From positions 1 to 49,055 of the forward strand of contig NZ_WUEY01000032.1 in the NCBI RefSeq assembly GCF_010668395.1: a stretch of DNA of 49,055 bases. Direction: 5' to 3'. This DNA comes from Martinezella lusitana. GTDB lineage: Bacteria > Pseudomonadota > Alphaproteobacteria > Rhizobiales > Rhizobiaceae. Positions within the stretch are counted from its first letter, which is position 1. Every line of letters begins with the position of its first letter. A program made the position numbers and the translations under genes. Of this stretch, positions 26,975 through 35,462 are shown one piece after another. The notes beneath the pieces were generated by a model. The model ran no database searches and was not told the origin of the DNA. It worked only from the letters and a program-made list of their open reading frames with translations.

Positions 26975-27982
26975 ATGTTTGCCGTTTACGCTGAAAATCC
27001 CAGCCGGGAGAACCCGCTGAGCGCGCTCCGTATCGGCGAGCAGCCGGCACCAATGATCCGAGAAGGCTGGGTGCGAGTCAAAATCTCCCATGCGAGCTTG
27101 AACCGGCACGATCTCTTCATCCTGCAAGGGATCACGCACCACCCGGAGCCTCTCCGGTTTCCAATTATCCTGGGGAATGACGGCGCCGGCACGCTCGATA
27201 ATGGAACGCCGATCGCCATCTATCCGGTGGTCGGCAGCGACGATTGGCGGGGCACCGAAACGCTGGATCCCCACTGGCACATCTTCAGCGAATTCCTGCC
27301 GGGAACCTTTGCAGACACCATCGCCATTCCACGACGTAATGCGATCCCAATTCCCGACGGCATATCGATGGAGGTCGCTTCGGTTCTCGGCACAGCCTGG
27401 CTTACGGCGTACCGAGCTCTTTTCGTGCGAGCGGGCATGATGCCGGACCAACGCCTGCTGGTACAGGGCGCTCGGGGCAGCATGGCCACGGCGCTGATCC
27501 AACTCGCCGCGGCGGCCGGTATCGAGGTCTGGGCGACCAGCCGTGACGATCCGGGCTCGACTTACGCGGAGCCGATCGGCGCGTCACGAACCTTCAGAGC
27601 GGGTGAGCCACTGCCCCGAAAAGTCGATGTGGTTGTCGACAATGTGGGACCAGCAACCTGGGAACATAGCCTCAGCTCAGTCGCCCGCAATGGAACGATC
27701 ATCCTTGCCGGTGTCACGACGGGATCTGAGGTGGGATTGCCACTTCTTAAGACTGTGAGCCAGCAACTCTCTTTGCTCGGATCCATTATGGGCACCCGAA
27801 ACGACATGGTGAACATGATCAACTTCATCGGCATGTCCGGCATAAAGCCGCACATCGGCGGCATATATCCCATGGCGGACGCCGCAGCGGCGCTCCGGGA
27901 CATGATCGAAGGCAGTAGGAAAGGCAAATTGGTACTTGCCGCTGAGGGTAGTCTGGGCGCGCGCAATGACGCACAGCGGTAA
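26975..27982 (+). CDS. MDR-family zinc-type/quinone-like oxidoreductase
   Basis: A protein of 335 residues of the medium-chain dehydrogenase/reductase superfamily: N-terminal GroES-like fold (VRVKISHASLNRHDLFILQG, LGNDGAGT) and a Rossmann fold (LLVQGARGSMATALIQLAAA). The usual GH.E zinc ligand set is missing, and the cofactor loop is QGARGS rather than GAAGG. This suggests a zinc-free quinone or enone reductase. It is 115 bp after the SDR gene and convergent with the mandelate LysR gene. Confidence 0.83.
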   Translation: MFAVYAENPSRENPLSALRIGEQPAPMIREGWVRVKISHASLNRHDLFILQGITHHPEPLRFPIILGNDGAGTLDNGTPIAIYPVVGSDDWRGTETLDPHWHIFSEFLPGTFADTIAIPRRNAIPIPDGISMEVASVLGTAWLTAYRALFVRAGMMPDQRLLVQGARGSMATALIQLAAAAGIEVWATSRDDPGSTYAEPIGASRTFRAGEPLPRKVDVVVDNVGPATWEHSLSSVARNGTIILAGVTTGSEVGLPLLKTVSQQLSLLGSIMGTRNDMVNMINFIGMSGIKPHIGGIYPMADAAAALRDMIEGSRKGKLVLAAEGSLGARNDAQR

Positions 27983-28046
27983 GCAAGCGCCTGTTCCTGA
28001 AGCTGAACATTCGCAGGTTGTCTCGCCCCGACGCGAGGACCCTGCC

Positions 28047-28943
28047 TCAAAGCATCTTAACAGCTTCCAGAATGGTGCTGCGAAACCACCGATCCTCGGC
28101 CGTCGGCGCACTATGGTCCCACCAGTGCAGCCGCACCTCGAATGCTGGAAGTGGCAACGGCATGTCCGTGGAGGCAACACGTCCCATCGCGGCAAAAGCG
28201 CTCGCAATCCGACTTGGCACGGCGGCGAGATAGTTGCTATTCGCAATGATGGCCTCCAGTACACCGAGATTGGGCAGGCGCAGTGCTACCTTGGGAGCGA
28301 ATTTCGCTTCACGCCAATAGGTCTCGACAATATGGTGGCCGGTCGAGCCGGCCACGGCGACGTGGGTTTCGGCGAGGTAGGCGTCGAGTGTCATCGAACG
28401 TCCGACGCGCGGATGCCCGATGCGATGGATGCACTGATAGCGTTCGGTGAAGAGCGACACCCAGCGGGCATCGGCGAGTTGCGGCAAGGCGAGGCAAATC
28501 GCGGCGTCCGCCTTACCGTGGAACAGCCAGTCTCGGACCGTATCTATGTGGACGGTGAGCACGTCCAGGCTGACCAAGGGAGCTTTTGTGGCAAGCGCCT
28601 GCATGATGGCGGGCAGGAAGGCGATCTCGCCAAAATCGGTCATCGCGAGCCGGAACGTCCGTCGCGATTGCGTAGGGTCGAACGCAAGAACACGCGCCAC
28701 TGCCGTCTCCACCGAACTCAGGGCACCCTGAAAGGAAGGATAGAGTTCTTCCGCCAGCGCGGTCGGCGTCATGCCCTGGCGGACGCGCGTGAAGAGCGGG
28801 CTGCGCAGCAGGTCGCGCAGGCGGGCCAGCCCATGACTGACGGAGGGTTGAGTGACGTTCAGCCGCTCAGCCGCCGCACTGACGCTGCCGGTCTCATAGA
28901 CCGCCACAAACACCCGCACAAGGTTCAGATCCACATCGGCCAT
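28047..28943 (-). CDS. LysR-family regulator of the mandelate genes
   Basis: A protein of 298 residues. The helix-turn-helix is VRVFVAVYETGSVSAAAERL / TQPSVSHGLARLRDLL, followed by the effector domain. The frame extends 36 codons upstream, but ATG 28943 (MADVDLNLVRVF) matches where LysR proteins start; the longer form would overlap mdlC. It is divergent from mdlC with a 106-bp gap that holds a LysR-type inverted repeat, so it probably activates mdlC-mdlB in response to mandelate, benzoylformate or a related compound. Confidence 0.87.
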   Translation of the reverse strand: MADVDLNLVRVFVAVYETGSVSAAAERLNVTQPSVSHGLARLRDLLRSPLFTRVRQGMTPTALAEELYPSFQGALSSVETAVARVLAFDPTQSRRTFRLAMTDFGEIAFLPAIMQALATKAPLVSLDVLTVHIDTVRDWLFHGKADAAICLALPQLADARWVSLFTERYQCIHRIGHPRVGRSMTLDAYLAETHVAVAGSTGHHIVETYWREAKFAPKVALRLPNLGVLEAIIANSNYLAAVPSRIASAFAAMGRVASTDMPLPLPAFEVRLHWWDHSAPTAEDRWFRSTILEAVKML

Positions 28944-28985
28944 GCCTGGAATATAGACGAAAGTAATATCTAAATCAAAATTCAC

Positions 28986-29002
28986 TTCATTGGATTCATG
29001 AA
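28986..29002. promoter_or_regulatory. LysR-type operator upstream of mdlC
   Basis: TTCAT-N7-ATGAA is a perfect inverted repeat, 48-64 bp before the mdlC start. It contains an ATTCATGAAT palindrome at its right end, and a further ATTCA half-site lies just to the left at 28980. Size and symmetry fit a LysR recognition site in a divergent promoter. Confidence 0.5.
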
Positions 29003-29049
29003 TGAGCGGGGCGTACCTTTTTTCGAAAGTAAAGCAAGGAGGCTTCACC

Positions 29050-30636
29050 ATGAAGACGGTTCGAGAAGTCAGCTACGAGATCCTCCGCCAGGAGGCGATG
29101 ACCACCATTTTCGGCAATCCCGGCTCGAACGAGCTGCCGTTCCTCCAGGATTTCCCGTCGGACTTCCGATATATCCTCGGTCTGCATGAGGGCGCGGTCA
29201 TCGGCATGGCCGACGGCTACGCCCAGGCGACCGGACGGCCTATACTGGTCAATCTGCATTCCGCGGCCGGCACCGGCAATGCGATGGGGGGCCTCGCCAA
29301 TGCCTGGAACGCCCATTCGCCGCTAGTGGTCACCTCGGGTCAGCAGATCCGCGCCATGGTCGGCGTCGAGGCGCTGCTGACCAACATCGACGCCACGCAA
29401 TTGCCGCGGCCACTCGTCAAATGGTCGGCCGAGCCGGCACGCGCCGAGGATGTCCCGCTCGCCATGAGCCGTGCGATCCACCTGGCCAGTCTCCCGGCAC
29501 CCGGTCCGGTCTACCTCTCCATTCCCTACGATGACTGGTCGAGGCCGTCGGACCCTGAATCCGCCCGTCTGATCGGGCGGCGCGTTACAGCGGCCGGTCT
29601 GCCGGACAATGCCACCATCGCGGCGCTGATCGAGCGGATCGAAGGCAGCACCAATCCCGTGATCGTGCTCGGTCCCGATGTCGATGCCGCCCGCGCCAAT
29701 GGCCATGCGGTGCGCCTTGCCGAGCGGCTGAACGCGCCGGTCTGGGTCGCCCCTTCCGCGCCGCGCTGCCCGTTCCCGACAACGCACCCGCTGTTCCGCG
29801 ACCTGCTGCCGGCCGGCATCGCGGCGATTTCCGAACGGCTGGCAGGTCATGACCTCGTACTGGTCTTCGGTGCACCGGTCTTCCGCTATCACCAATACGA
29901 TCCCGGCCAGTTCCTGCCGACAGGCGCATCTCTCATCGCCGTGACCTGCGATCCCGACGAGGCCGTTCGCGCCCCGATGGGCGATGCGATCGTCGGCGAC
30001 GTTGGTGCGATCCTTGCCGCACTTGCGGATCGCGTTGCGCAGAGCGCCCGCCCGGCGCCGGAGCTACGCAAACTGTTCGCGAAGCTGCCGGTCAGCACCG
30101 GCTCCATCCAGCCGCGCCGCGTTTTCGACATGATCGATGACCTCGCGCCGAGCGACGCCATCTATGTCAACGAATCGACGCTGACCACCGCGGATATGTG
30201 GCAGCGGCTGCGCATGGATCAGCCCGGAAGCTATTATTTCGCGGCGGCTGGCGGCCTCGGCTTCGCCATGCCGGCATCGATTGGCATCCAGTTGGCCGAA
30301 CCCGACCGGCAGGTGATCGCCGTCATCGGCGACGGCTCGGCCAATTATAGCATCACCTCGCTATGGACCGCCGCGCAGCATGATGTGCCGGTCATCTTCG
30401 TCATCATGAAGAACGGCATCTACGGCGCCCTGCAATGGTTCGCCGGCGTGCTTGGCGCCAACTATGTGCCGGGGCTGGAGGTGCCAGGGATCGATTTCGT
30501 GTCGCTGGCGCAAGGCTATGGCCTTTCGGCCAGCCGCGCGGAAACCGACGCGCAGTTCCAGCAGGCATTCGCCGCCGCGCTCCAGGCCCGCATGCCGACG
30601 CTGATCGAAGTCACCACCGCGGCGAAGGAGGCATGA
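29050..30636 (+). CDS. mdlC: Benzoylformate decarboxylase
   Basis: A thiamine-diphosphate enzyme converting benzoylformate to benzaldehyde and CO2. It has 528 residues, the length of Pseudomonas putida MdlC as I recall it. All four active-site residues sit at the same numbers: Ser26 (FGNPGSNELP), Glu47 (LHEGAV), His70 (VNLHSAAGTG) and His281 (FRYHQYDPGQ). The ThDP site is GDGSANYSI. GGAGG precedes ATG 29050; an upstream in-frame start at 29002 is not needed. With the next gene it forms the core of the mandelate pathway. Confidence 0.95.
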   Translation: MKTVREVSYEILRQEAMTTIFGNPGSNELPFLQDFPSDFRYILGLHEGAVIGMADGYAQATGRPILVNLHSAAGTGNAMGGLANAWNAHSPLVVTSGQQIRAMVGVEALLTNIDATQLPRPLVKWSAEPARAEDVPLAMSRAIHLASLPAPGPVYLSIPYDDWSRPSDPESARLIGRRVTAAGLPDNATIAALIERIEGSTNPVIVLGPDVDAARANGHAVRLAERLNAPVWVAPSAPRCPFPTTHPLFRDLLPAGIAAISERLAGHDLVLVFGAPVFRYHQYDPGQFLPTGASLIAVTCDPDEAVRAPMGDAIVGDVGAILAALADRVAQSARPAPELRKLFAKLPVSTGSIQPRRVFDMIDDLAPSDAIYVNESTLTTADMWQRLRMDQPGSYYFAAAGGLGFAMPASIGIQLAEPDRQVIAVIGDGSANYSITSLWTAAQHDVPVIFVIMKNGIYGALQWFAGVLGANYVPGLEVPGIDFVSLAQGYGLSASRAETDAQFQQAFAAALQARMPTLIEVTTAAKEA

Positions 30637-30637
30637 G

Positions 30638-31765
30638 ATGGCCACGCCTTTCAATGTCGCGGGCTATCGTCGCCTCGGCCGCCGTCGCCTGCCGCGCATG
30701 GTGTTCGACTATCTCGAAGGCGGAGCCGATGACGAAGCCGGGCTCCGGCACAATCACGCCGCCATCCAAGCATCGCGCTTCGCACCTCATCGGTTGGCCG
30801 ATGTGAGCAAACGAGATCTGTCGACCACGCTGTTCGGCCGCCAAGTCTCCATGCCGCTGGTCATCGCGCCCACGGGCCTCAACGGCATCTTCAGGCATGA
30901 GGGTGATCTCAAGCTCGCCCGTGCGGCCGAGCGTGCCGGCATTCCCTTCGCGCTTTCAACCGCATCGAACATGAGCATCGAGGAGATCGCGCAGCGCTCG
31001 GGCGGAGAGCATTGGTTCCAGCTCTACGTCGTCCAACGCGATCTGGCCGACGCATTCACCCGCCGCGCCTGGGACAGTGGCTATCGCACGCTGGTGCTGA
31101 CCACCGACGTCGCGGTGAACGGCAATCGCGAGCGTGACCTGCGCAATCATTTTGATGTCCCAGCGCGCTACACGCCTCGCACGATTCTCGACGGTGCCAC
31201 GCATCCACGCTGGTCGCTCGACTTCCTGCTGCACGGCGTGCCGCAACTCGCCAACTTCGTTTCAGCACAAGCGAACGATGTGAACGCGCAGGCCGCACTG
31301 ATGTCGCGCCAGATGGACGCCAGCTTCGATTGGGACGCGCTCGCGCGGTTGCGCGAGAATTGGCACGGTACGTTGATCGTCAAGGGAATCCTGCGCCCGG
31401 AGGATGCACAGAAATGCGCAACACTGGGCGCTGACGGGATCATCCTGTCCAATCACGGCGGGCGGCAGCTCGACGGCGCGATCGCGCCGATCGAGTGCCT
31501 GCCGGCGGTGTGCGCGGCGACCAATCTTCCCGTCCTCGTCGACAGCGGCTTCCGCCGCGGCGAGGACATCGTGAAGGCGTTGTGCCTGGGGGCCAGTGCT
31601 GTCCTCATGGGTCGCGCGACTCTTTATGGCCTCGCTGCACACGGCGAGCGCGGAGTGATCAGCGTGCTGGACCTACTGCGTGCCGAGATGGATCGCACTC
31701 TTGCGCTTATCGGACGCGCCTCGACCGCGGACCTGAAGCCAGACGATCTCTGGTCGCCGCATTGA
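30638..31765 (+). CDS. mdlB: (S)-mandelate dehydrogenase
   Basis: An FMN enzyme of 375 residues that oxidises (S)-mandelate to benzoylformate. Residues run one number below P. putida MdlB: Tyr130 (WFQLYVV), Asp157 (TTDVAVNG), Arg164, catalytic His273 and Arg276 (SNHGGRQLDG). The internal segment around 177-215 (HPRWSLDFLLHGVPQLANF) matches the membrane-anchoring insert of MdlB, so it probably docks to the inner membrane and passes electrons to quinone. The C-terminus is about 15 residues shorter than the P. putida protein. AAGGAGG lies six bases before ATG 30638, which starts one base after the mdlC stop. Other family members oxidise lactate or glycolate, but the insert and the mdlC partner favour mandelate. 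Confidence 0.92.
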   Translation: MATPFNVAGYRRLGRRRLPRMVFDYLEGGADDEAGLRHNHAAIQASRFAPHRLADVSKRDLSTTLFGRQVSMPLVIAPTGLNGIFRHEGDLKLARAAERAGIPFALSTASNMSIEEIAQRSGGEHWFQLYVVQRDLADAFTRRAWDSGYRTLVLTTDVAVNGNRERDLRNHFDVPARYTPRTILDGATHPRWSLDFLLHGVPQLANFVSAQANDVNAQAALMSRQMDASFDWDALARLRENWHGTLIVKGILRPEDAQKCATLGADGIILSNHGGRQLDGAIAPIECLPAVCAATNLPVLVDSGFRRGEDIVKALCLGASAVLMGRATLYGLAAHGERGVISVLDLLRAEMDRTLALIGRASTADLKPDDLWSPH

Positions 31766-31848
31766 TGCCCGCTCGCAGACCGAGACCGGCTCGGACCTGC
31801 CGGTGGCGCCGGGGCCGCCTTCGCCCCTAAAGCTGAAGGAGACTGACA

Positions 31849-32685
31849 ATGGCTTACGTGACAACCAGGGACGGAACCGAGATCTTCTACAAGGACTGGG
31901 GCTCCAAGGACGCCCAGCCGATTATGTTCCACCACGGCTGGCCGCTTTCGGCCGACGACTGGGACGCGCAAATGCTGTTTTTCCTCGCCAACGGCTATCG
32001 CGTCGTCGCGCATGATCGCCGTGGTCACGGCCGATCCTCCCAGACCGATCTCGGTCATGACATGGATCATTATGCCGCCGACGCAGCAGCTGTGGCCGAA
32101 CATCTCGACCTGAGGAACGCCGTCCATATCGGCCACTCGACCGGCGGCGGCGAGGTCGCCCGATACGTCGCCAAATACGGCGAGCCGCAGGGCCGCGTCG
32201 CCAAGGCCGTGCTGGTCAGCGCAGTGCCTCCGTTGATGCTCAAGACCGACGGCAATCCCGAAGGCACGCCCATCGAGGTGTTCGACAGCTTTCGCACGGC
32301 ATTGGCCGCCAACCGCACGCAGTTTTTCATCGATGTGCCGTCCGGCCCGTTCTACGGCTTTAACCGCCCGGGAGCGCAGGTGTACGACTCGGTTATTCGC
32401 AACTGGTGGCGCCAGGGCATGATGGGCAGCGCGCTCGCCCATTACGAAGGCATCAAGGCTTTTTCCGAGACAGATCAGACCGAGGATCTGAAGACTATCA
32501 CCGTGCCAACGCTGGTGCTGCAGGGCGATGATGATCAGGTGGTCCCTTACAAGGATGCCGCGCTGAAGCAGATCAAGCTGCTGCGGAATGGCACCTCGAA
32601 AATCTATCCGGGCTATCCGCACGGCATGCTCACGACCCACGCCGATGTCATCAACCCGGATCTGCTCGCATTCGTGCGCGTTTGA
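31849..32685 (+). CDS. Alpha/beta hydrolase, non-heme chloroperoxidase-like
   Basis: A protein of 278 residues. Catalytic Ser is in GHSTGGGE, Asp in LQGDDDQVVP and His in GYPHGML; HHGWPLSADDWD is the oxyanion region. This matches the aryl-esterase/perhydrolase group often called non-heme chloroperoxidases, which hydrolyse aryl esters and form peracids. AAGGAG precedes ATG 31849, 83 bp after mdlB, so it may share its promoter. It could release mandelate or benzoate from esters; this is inference. Confidence 0.88.
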   Translation: MAYVTTRDGTEIFYKDWGSKDAQPIMFHHGWPLSADDWDAQMLFFLANGYRVVAHDRRGHGRSSQTDLGHDMDHYAADAAAVAEHLDLRNAVHIGHSTGGGEVARYVAKYGEPQGRVAKAVLVSAVPPLMLKTDGNPEGTPIEVFDSFRTALAANRTQFFIDVPSGPFYGFNRPGAQVYDSVIRNWWRQGMMGSALAHYEGIKAFSETDQTEDLKTITVPTLVLQGDDDQVVPYKDAALKQIKLLRNGTSKIYPGYPHGMLTTHADVINPDLLAFVRV

Positions 32686-32843
32686 GTGACGCCGATCATG
32701 GGCCGGCCAGGCGCTGGCCCACGACGCGATCCGCGGACGAAGCTCGTCCCGAGCCAGTTCATCGCCGAATATGAAGGGGACCCGCTGGCACCAGCGCGTC
32801 TGAAGGAAAGGCCTCATCTACACAGTAAGAAAGGAACATTCCG

Positions 32844-33614
32844 ATGACGATCAATAGACGCAGCTTCATGAAGACAGCCATTGCCGCCGGCGCGGTCGCC
32901 GCTTCCGGTGGCACAATGGCTCAGGCGCTTTCCGGCACGAGAGCCCGCAATGTTGTGCTCGTGCATGGCCTGTTCGCCGATGGTTCGTCCTGGTCCGAGG
33001 TGATCCCGCGCCTGCAGGCGCGCGGGCTGAATGTCACCTCGGTGCAGAACCCGCTAACTACGCTTCCCGACGCAGTCGCCGCGGCGCGGCGGGCGCTGGA
33101 CCGACAGGACGGGCCGACCGTGCTTGCCGGCCATAGTTTCTCGGGAATGATCGTTACCGAAGCGGGTATGCATCCCAACGTGTCCGCACTGGTCTATATC
33201 GCCGCGCGGGCACCCGACGCTGATGAGGATTATGGCGCGCTCGCGAAGAAATTCCCGACGCCGCCTGCCAGCGCCGGCATCGTCTTCGACGGCGACGAAG
33301 GACGGTTGAGCGAGGAAGCCTTCCTGCGCGATTTCGCGGGCGACCTTCCAGAGGCAAAGGCGCGGGCACTCTACGCGGTTCAATGGCCGTTTCACAAGGA
33401 ACTGCTCGCAGGACGCACCACCAATGCTGCCTGGCGCAGCAAGCCCAGTTACTATGCGGTTTCGACCAAGGATCGGACCATTGATCCCGATCTCGAACGC
33501 TTCATGGCCAAGCGCATGGGGGCGACAACGATCGAACTCGACGCCAGCCATGTGTCGTTGATTTCGCATTCGAAGGAGATCGCCGACCTTATTTGGGATG
33601 CTGTGGGTGTATGA
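32844..33614 (+). CDS. Tat-exported alpha/beta hydrolase (EstC/methylesterase-like)
   Basis: A protein of 256 residues with a twin-arginine signal (TINRRSFMKTAIAAGAVAAS). The mature part starts NVVLVHGLFADGSSWSEVIP, and the nucleophile Ser is in LAGHSFSGMI. Asp is probably in DRTIDP and His in ELDASHVSLISH. This resembles plant-methylesterase/hydroxynitrile-lyase-like bacterial hydrolases. AAGGAA precedes ATG 32844. It lies 158 bp after the previous hydrolase and is the last gene of the mandelate block. A periplasmic esterase could release aromatic acids before uptake. Confidence 0.86.
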   Translation: MTINRRSFMKTAIAAGAVAASGGTMAQALSGTRARNVVLVHGLFADGSSWSEVIPRLQARGLNVTSVQNPLTTLPDAVAAARRALDRQDGPTVLAGHSFSGMIVTEAGMHPNVSALVYIAARAPDADEDYGALAKKFPTPPASAGIVFDGDEGRLSEEAFLRDFAGDLPEAKARALYAVQWPFHKELLAGRTTNAAWRSKPSYYAVSTKDRTIDPDLERFMAKRMGATTIELDASHVSLISHSKEIADLIWDAVGV

Positions 33615-33659
33615 ATGTGACCAACATGGCACACGGCGGAGCAGCCCGCGAGTACCAAT

Positions 33660-33865
33660 GGATATTGCTCGGCTTCGGTGAGGCGCACACCGGCATGATT
33701 GCGCTCAAACAAACTGGAGCCGATTTACTATTCCAAATCGCGAACACATCGGCTGATCGTGGATCGTTGCACGCCCAGTGCAGCTGCAACGCGTCGAAAA
33801 CTACCTTTCTCCGCTGCCTCCACGAAATGGCGGTGAGATAGTCTGCAGTCTTTGCAAGCGCTGAT
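33660..33865 (-). pseudogene. LysR-type HTH fragment, frameshifted
   Basis: On the minus strand one frame gives FVEAAEKGSFRRVAAALG, then QRSTISRCVRDLE and a stop. The next frame continues at once with LFERNHAGVRLTEAE. Joined with a one-base shift these are a complete LysR-type winged helix. Nothing like an effector domain follows. It is a remnant of the N-terminal 70 or so residues of a regulator. Confidence 0.65.
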
Positions 33866-33978
33866 TGTCGTCAAAATGACGGATGGTAGAGCAACCTATC
33901 GGGGCGGGTTGATGGCCGGTATTACGTCCACCCGTCAAGCCGCACTGCCGAATGCACCCAACTTGGGATTATCGCGTT

Positions 33979-34008
33979 CGCAAAATGTTTCCATTGCGCC
34001 GCAAAATG
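33979..34008. promoter_or_regulatory. Clustered CGCAA half-sites
   Basis: CGCAAAATG occurs at 33979-33987 and again at 34000-34008, 21 bp apart (two helical turns). An inverted TTGCG lies between them at 33994-33998, giving the palindrome TTGCG-C-CGCAA. The cluster lies upstream of both the LysR fragment (minus) and the short ORF at 34076 (plus) and looks like a former operator. Confidence 0.3.
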
Positions 34009-34075
34009 CTAATGTGACACAACCTGAAAGAGAACAAAACGTGATGCGCGCCTCTGTCGGCAACGGAGAGACGTA

Positions 34076-34234
34076 ATGACCGACCATTCCATGCTCTTCA
34101 GTGCGCCAATGATCGGCGCCGAGCCTGCCGATATGCTGAGGATTTTACCAAGGCTGGCACTTAGAAGCGGACGGACGAACTCAAACAGTCGCTTGGCTTG
34201 GAATGATGCGTCGCCTTGCGGATCAAACTGTTAG
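34076..34234 (+). pseudogene. Short ORF, possible phage-type protein stub
   Basis: A 52-codon frame from ATG 34076 with GGAGAG seven bases upstream. The first 15 residues (MTDHSMLFSAPMIGA) resemble the start of a phage/plasmid protein that I remember as continuing L..G.KTQTRR. Here the similarity stops at once. It is probably the truncated start of a mobile-element gene; confidence is low because the match is so short. Confidence 0.3.
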
Positions 34235-34278
34235 CGTCGCGGCATGCAGCGCGACAACTAAGATGAGACGCGTATGCC

Positions 34279-35226
34279 TCATCGGAGAATGCCTCCGAAC
34301 GGATAGCATATTGCCTCACCAGAATGCTCCCATCCTCCGGTGAGCTCTGGTAGCTGTTCAGCTTTGCCAGGTTCGATTCCGAAGATTATTCTATGCGCGC
34401 GCTCGCGGCGCCAGCCTTTCACCCGTGGTTGCACCGTACGGATTAGTCCATCAGGATACTCACCTGGATAAATGCTTTGAAGCCGCTCCCGTAGCTCCCG
34501 ACCGGTTCTCCATGGCTCGTCTTCAAACCATGTGTAAAGATCATTTGTGACGTTAACCAGCGGGTCGAGCCGCCGTCGCTCACGTTTTAGTTTTGGCTTC
34601 GCTTTCGCTGTCGGACGAACTTCGGCTTCTGTCCACGCGATACGCAGGCTTTGCAAAAAGCTCTCGATATTAGGAGCCTCGGTTGACGGTGTTCCCTGGT
34701 GCGCGATGTCGGCGAACCGCTGTTGTCCTGCACGAATGTCGCGGAGGAGCTTCACAAGGTCGAATTGCTCGCGCATGCGCAACAAGCGGTTGCATACCTC
34801 CACCGCCGCCCGTGCATCCGACAAGAGCCGATGATGTGGCGTTGCAGGAGAAGAATATAGCTTCTTAAGCATCGCGCCATTTCGCCGCTTTTCCAGCAAT
34901 TTAAACGAAAGTTGAAAGAAGTTCACGAACAAGCGCACAGAACGATAAAGCTCCGCGAGTATCGCCGCAGCTTCAACGCCTTCATACCGATGATAGCCAA
35001 CGATACGCCGGATTACCGATCCATTTTTCTGTTCCACATAAGCCTGATCATTTTTGCGGTATGGGCGACAGCGAGCGAATTCGATATCTGAATTAACGCA
35101 ATAGTCCCTGATCGTCTCGTTGATAAATACGCTATCGTTGTCCGTATCAATGCCAAGCAGCAGGAACGGCATTAAGCGGCGAAGCTCGGTCAAAACCTCC
35201 GTCAAAAGCTTCTGTTCGCGCACAAC
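34279..35226 (-). mobile_element. Integrase-core (DDE) transposase, 5'-truncated
   Basis: About 314 codons of an rve-type transposase. The fragment begins in the catalytic core at VREQKLLTEVL and includes the second Asp region LLGIDTDNDSVFINETI and the Glu region RPYRKNDQAYVEQKNG. It continues through a C-terminal part with FVNFFQLSFKLLEKRR and PATPHHRLL. The N-terminal helix-turn-helix and the first catalytic Asp are missing, cut at the junction with the MFS fragment near 35225. The type recalls large IS elements of the ISNCY/IS1202-like group. No terminal inverted repeats or target duplication could be identified. Confidence 0.75.
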
Positions 35227-35330
35227 TGGAGAATGCCCATGCTGGAGAATTCCGATGTGCCGATGCAGAAGCTCCCGATCGCCTGGGCGAGCAGGGCCAG
35301 CCGGCCACGCGCTTTTTGATTGTCTTCCAT
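35223..35330 (-). pseudogene. MFS transporter, N-terminal fragment
   Basis: From ATG 35330 the minus strand reads a start with RLALLAQAIGSFCIGTSEF and SSMGILQL, the first transmembrane helix and loop of DHA1-type drug or sugar efflux proteins (pattern: LALAIGAFGIGTTEF.PMG). After 36 residues it joins the transposase fragment out of frame. The remaining 350 or so residues are absent. It lies 132 bp downstream of the intact SDR gene on the same strand, so the two may once have been co-transcribed. Confidence 0.6.
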
Positions 35331-35462
35331 TGCAGTTCTTCCAGAGCTGGCGCGCAGAGGCATGCTGGCGTGCCCGAAGACACGCCAGGTCATCTTCCGC
35401 GTTCTTGCTGACGTATCCGGGACGGGTTGGAGGATATTCAGCCCGTCGTTTCGATACCCCGG

